From Jejuia sp. UBA6058 (GTDB taxonomy: Bacteria > Bacteroidota > Bacteroidia > Flavobacteriales > Flavobacteriaceae), in NCBI GenBank assembly GCA_002428965.1, contig DIYI01000011.1, positions 28,967 through 92,966 of the forward strand: a stretch of 64,000 nucleotides of DNA. Reading direction: 5' to 3'. The position numbers were made by a program, and so were the translations under genes. The notes under the pieces are model-generated. The model was not told where the DNA came from, ran no database searches, and saw only the letters and a list, made by a program, of their open reading frames with translations. The first letter of the stretch is position 1. The number at the start of each line of letters is the position of its first letter. Below are positions 61,050 through 64,000 of this stretch, one piece after another.

Positions 61050-62225
61050 TTAAGAGGAAACAATTTCCTTATAAACGGTACTATTTTCTATAATTTGATG
61101 AATGTCATTATCGTCAATTTCCTTTTTCTTATCAGCAAATTCTAAAAACTTAGTATACACTTCATCCAATTGTAATTTTGTTAATTCATAACCCACATTT
61201 TTAGCTCTATATGCCAATGCCGCTCTACCACTTCTGGCAGTTAAAACGATGGCAGATTCGGTTACACCAACGTCCTTGGGATCTATAATTTCATAAGTTT
61301 CACGGTTTTTAATAACACCGTCTTGATGAATACCAGAACTGTGCGCAAATGCGTTTGCACCAACAATTGCTTTGTTAGGTTGAGTGTAAATACCCATACT
61401 GTCTGAGACTAATTGGCTAATACCATAAAGCATTTCAGCATTTATTTTGGTATCTAGGTTTAAGTACGGATGCTGACGCAAAATCATTACAACTTCTTCT
61501 AATGCTGTATTTCCAGCGCGTTCTCCAATACCGTTTATGGTACATTCTATTTGGCGAGCACCATTGATGACACCTTCAATTGAGTTAGCAGTAGCTAGCC
61601 CTAAATCGTTATGACAATGGCATGATAAAATCGCTTTTTCAATGCCTTTTACGTTTTCCTTTAAATACTTAATTTTTGCACCATATTCGTGCGGCAAACA
61701 GTAACCTGTAGTATCAGGAATATTTAAAACAGTAGCTCCAGCTTTAATTACAGCTTCACAAACTCTAGCTAAATATTCGTTATCTGTTCTACCAGCATCT
61801 TCGGCATAAAATTCAACATCTTCCACAAAAGACTTTGCATAACTAACCGCTTTAACAGCACGTTCTATGATGTCTTCTTGTGTAGATCTAAACTTAAATT
61901 TTATATGAGATTCGGAAGTACCAATTCCAGTGTGAATTCTAGGTGTTTTGGCATATTTTAGGGCTTCTCCCGCAACTTTAATATCGTTTTCAACAGATCT
62001 TGTTAAACCACAGACGGTTGCGTTTTTCACAATCTTCGAAATTTCTTCGACTGATTTAAAATCTCCAGGACTGGAGACGGGAAAACCTGCTTCTATAATG
62101 TCTACCCCTAACTCATCTAATTGCTCTGCAATGACTAGTTTCTGCTCTGTATTTAGCTTACAACCAGGAACTTGCTCTCCGTCGCGAAGGGTAGTGTCAA
62201 AAATTTGAACGTGATTATCAGACAT
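61050..62225 (-). CDS. leuA: 2-isopropylmalate synthase, short form without regulatory domain
   Basis: 391 aa. Claisen-type HMGL-like barrel: FDTTLRDGEQVPGCKLN (metal and catalytic Arg/Asp), HTGIGTSESHIKFKF, CHCHNDLGLATANSIEGVINGA (metal His), GIGERAGNTALEEVVM, AFAHSSGIHQDGVIKN. The alpha-isopropylmalate synthase regulatory domain (another 120 or so residues in E. coli LeuA) is absent, so classical leucine feedback is not expected. Homocitrate or citramalate synthase activity is possible by family but the leuB neighbour supports leucine synthesis. Confidence 0.92.
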   Translation of the reverse strand: MSDNHVQIFDTTLRDGEQVPGCKLNTEQKLVIAEQLDELGVDIIEAGFPVSSPGDFKSVEEISKIVKNATVCGLTRSVENDIKVAGEALKYAKTPRIHTGIGTSESHIKFKFRSTQEDIIERAVKAVSYAKSFVEDVEFYAEDAGRTDNEYLARVCEAVIKAGATVLNIPDTTGYCLPHEYGAKIKYLKENVKGIEKAILSCHCHNDLGLATANSIEGVINGARQIECTINGIGERAGNTALEEVVMILRQHPYLNLDTKINAEMLYGISQLVSDSMGIYTQPNKAIVGANAFAHSSGIHQDGVIKNRETYEIIDPKDVGVTESAIVLTARSGRAALAYRAKNVGYELTKLQLDEVYTKFLEFADKKKEIDDNDIHQIIENSTVYKEIVSS

Positions 62226-62343
62226 TTATTTAGAATATATTTTCTTATTGTTATACGAATTTATATTTTGGTTTCGTAAAAGCTACTATTCATCTCATTT
62301 TTTTTACGACGTTTAACTAGAATGACGATAGTTTAAATAATTG

Positions 62344-62369
62344 AAAATCAGGCAATTGATTCTGATTTT
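62344..62369 (+). promoter_or_regulatory. Hairpin directly in front of the 62370 start codon
   Basis: AAAATCAG (62344-62351) pairs with CTGATTTT (62362-62369); the second arm touches the ATG at 62370. It could mask the start. A second in-frame ATG two codons on lies outside the stem. Confidence 0.35.
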
Positions 62370-63917
62370 ATGACTATGGTAAAGGAGCAAAAAGATAATT
62401 TATTTGTTTTAGTAAAATCGCTTTCAAAATCTGAAAAGCGTCAATTCAAATTATATGTCGGCAGGCTAGGAGTTAATGAGGATTCCAAATTCCTAATGCT
62501 CTTCAATATTTTAGATAAATTGAAGTCTTACGATGAAGCTGCTATTTTGAAAAAAGGCATCGTTAAGAAACAGCAATTGTCTAATCTTAAAGCGCACCTT
62601 TACAAGCAGATTTTAATTAGTTTACGTCTAAATCCTTCTCATCAAGATATCCGCATTCAAATTCGCGAACAACTTGATTTTGCGACCATTTTGTATCACA
62701 AAGGGCTTTACAAACAAAGCTTAAAAATTTTGGACAAGGCCAAAAATTTAGCCATTACCAACGAAGAAAAAAATGTAGCCTACGAGATTGTGGAACTTGA
62801 AAAAATAATTGAATCGCAATACATTACCCGAAGTATCAGCAATCGTGCCGATGAACTCACTATTCAAGCTAAGGAGTTGAGTTTGCAGAACGTTTTGGCA
62901 AGTAAATTATCCAATTTGTCTTTGCAGTTGTATGGTTTATTTTTGAAAACAGGATATGTAAAGAACGATGAGGAATTTCAAATCATCGACAAGTATTACC
63001 ATGATAGACTACCAAAGTACGATATTAACAAACTAGGTTTTCGCGAAAAGCTTTGGTTGTATAAAGCAAAACTTTGGTACAGTTTTTTAACGGTAGATTT
63101 TTTAGCCTGTTATAAATACGCTTCCAAGTGGGTGGATCTGTTCTATGATAACAAGGACATGATGGTATTAAATCCTGTCTTTTTTCTTCGTGGGAATCAC
63201 TACTTGTTAGAAGCTTTATTCTATTTAAGTAAATACGAAAAATTTAAAGAAACCCTAACGCGATTTGAGGGTATTACACAAGAAAAATGGTTTCCTTTAG
63301 ATGACAACAATGAGTCTTTAGCGTTTTTATACCTGTATAACAATAAATTTAATCTGCACTTTATGGAGGGCAGTTTTAAAGAAGGGTTACCGCTGATAGA
63401 TGAGGTGTTGCAAAAGCTGCAGAACTACAAAAATCGAATAGACGAGCATCACATTATGGTTTTTTATTATAAGATGGCAAGTATGTATTTCGGGGCTGGC
63501 GAAACACGAAAATGTATTTACTACTTGGATAAAATCATCAGCAACAGATCTTTGCAAATGCGGGAGGATTTATTGTGTTTTTCAAGAATTTTAAATTTGG
63601 TGGCGCATTACGAAGCTGGTTTAGATTATAACTTGGATGTACTAATAAAAAGCACCTACAAATTCCTTATCAAGATGGAAGATTTGTATGAAGTGCAGCA
63701 GGAATTCATCAAGTTTTTACGAACCTTACCAGATATTTATCCGCATGAGGTTAAAGGCCAGTTCATCAAACTTCATAGCAAGTTAAAAGAGTTTGAAAAC
63801 GACCCTTACCAAAGTCGCGCTTTTCTGTATTTAGATATTATTTCTTGGTTAGAATCTAAAATTGAAAACCGCCCTATTGGAGACATTATTCGCGATAAAT
63901 TTTTAGCGACTACCTAA
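62370..63917 (+). CDS. Conserved hypothetical protein, helical (TPR-like)
   Basis: 515 aa, cytoplasmic, predicted almost entirely alpha-helical, with no signal peptide. Successive helix pairs rich in Leu, Tyr and Lys (LDFATILYHKGLYKQSLKILDKAKNLA; YYKMASMYFGAGETRKCIYYLDKIISN) look like irregular TPR units. The N-terminus (LSKSEKRQFKLYVGR) is of a type common in flavobacterial hypothetical proteins. It is divergent from leuA across 144 bp. The start is the ATG at 62370; the ATG at 62376 is also possible. Function unknown. Confidence 0.75.
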   Translation: MTMVKEQKDNLFVLVKSLSKSEKRQFKLYVGRLGVNEDSKFLMLFNILDKLKSYDEAAILKKGIVKKQQLSNLKAHLYKQILISLRLNPSHQDIRIQIREQLDFATILYHKGLYKQSLKILDKAKNLAITNEEKNVAYEIVELEKIIESQYITRSISNRADELTIQAKELSLQNVLASKLSNLSLQLYGLFLKTGYVKNDEEFQIIDKYYHDRLPKYDINKLGFREKLWLYKAKLWYSFLTVDFLACYKYASKWVDLFYDNKDMMVLNPVFFLRGNHYLLEALFYLSKYEKFKETLTRFEGITQEKWFPLDDNNESLAFLYLYNNKFNLHFMEGSFKEGLPLIDEVLQKLQNYKNRIDEHHIMVFYYKMASMYFGAGETRKCIYYLDKIISNRSLQMREDLLCFSRILNLVAHYEAGLDYNLDVLIKSTYKFLIKMEDLYEVQQEFIKFLRTLPDIYPHEVKGQFIKLHSKLKEFENDPYQSRAFLYLDIISWLESKIENRPIGDIIRDKFLATT

Positions 63918-63929
63918 GGTTTTTTGGGG

Positions 63930-64000
63930 GCAACCCACAGGGGGTCGGGCTTTCCGCTATATCTTTCTGCGCAGCAGTCCTGAACTTGTTTCAGGATCTC
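63930..64000 (-). repeat. Shell-type interspersed repeat, copy D (runs off the window)
   Basis: Reverse orientation: GGGGTCGGGCTTTCCGC then TATATCTTTCTGCG matches the right block of copies A and C read backward. It then enters the cargo palindrome TCCTGAA-CTTGT-TTCAGGA (63978-63996). The far shell end lies beyond position 64000. Confidence 0.65.

Noticed and set aside
1..64000. CRISPR arrays, tRNA or rRNA genes, integrases or insertion sequences
   Set aside because: I looked for regular direct repeats with spacers, conserved tRNA ends and transposase motifs and saw none; the only repeats are short palindromic intergenic ones.

Overview
The window is AT-rich chromosomal DNA from a marine, agar-degrading member of the Flavobacteriia (Bacteroidetes). 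The signs are GLPGLI-family secreted proteins beside a TonB-type outer-membrane receptor, promoters of the TAnnTTTG type, Bacteroidetes-style arginine genes, DUF1080/GMC 3-keto-sugar genes, lipoproteins with short signal peptides, and GH16 plus GH50 agarase-like enzymes. I see no tRNA, rRNA, CRISPR array, transposase or phage gene; mobile DNA is limited to small palindromic repeats.

Layout. 1-5.9 kb: start of a divergent sensor kinase, then three tandem GLPGLI paralogues and a TonB-dependent receptor-like protein. 6.0-7.4 kb: metK (minus) behind a SAM-II-type riboswitch with an extra hairpin. 7.5-14.8 kb: a repeat element, a structured leader, then ilvD-ilvB-ilvN-ilvC, a terminator and ilvA. 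15.0-18.0 kb: gapN, an unknown secreted protein and a lipoprotein azurin. 18.1-22.0 kb (minus): a propeller/cupredoxin fusion and a DUF1080 lipoprotein. 22.2-29.0 kb (minus): a complete six-gene ebo operon (eboA to eboF) with a TMEM220-like membrane gene in front. 29.2-40.3 kb: a divergent 3-keto-glycoside locus, with DUF1080, gluconate-dehydrogenase subunit 3 and GMC oxidoreductase on the minus strand, and AraC regulator, two sugar isomerase-like TIM barrels, MFS transporter, Gfo/Idh/MocA dehydrogenase and two tandem DUF1080 proteins on the plus strand. 40.3-40.5 kb: a probable structured RNA behind a strong promoter. 40.7-52.8 kb: a merged arginine/proline operon (GNAT, argG, argC, proC, argD, ankyrin gene, proA, proB, GNAT, argF', argB, argE, argH). 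52.9-57.3 kb: GH50-like enzyme, polyphosphate glucokinase (minus) and GH16 enzyme. 57.5-59.5 kb: cupredoxin, WbuC-like cupin and an SDR with a signal peptide. 59.9-62.2 kb (minus): leuB and leuA. 62.4-63.9 kb: conserved helical-repeat protein of unknown function. The window ends inside a repeat element.

How it fits together. The ilv and leu genes make branched-chain amino acids, although leuC and leuD are not here. The arg cluster has an ArgF' whose specificity position carries Ala, so it probably works on succinylated intermediates as in Bacteroides. The carbohydrate genes point to use of red-algal galactans and to oxidative (3-keto) processing of glycosides, with several cupredoxins nearby that could carry electrons. 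The ebo operon lies inside a long minus-strand run bounded on both sides by 3-keto-sugar genes, which is the most suggestive piece of context in the window.

Most product names come from recognising family motifs in the translated genes. No database search was possible, so RNA and repeat calls rest on hand-read pairing and on comparison between copies in the window.
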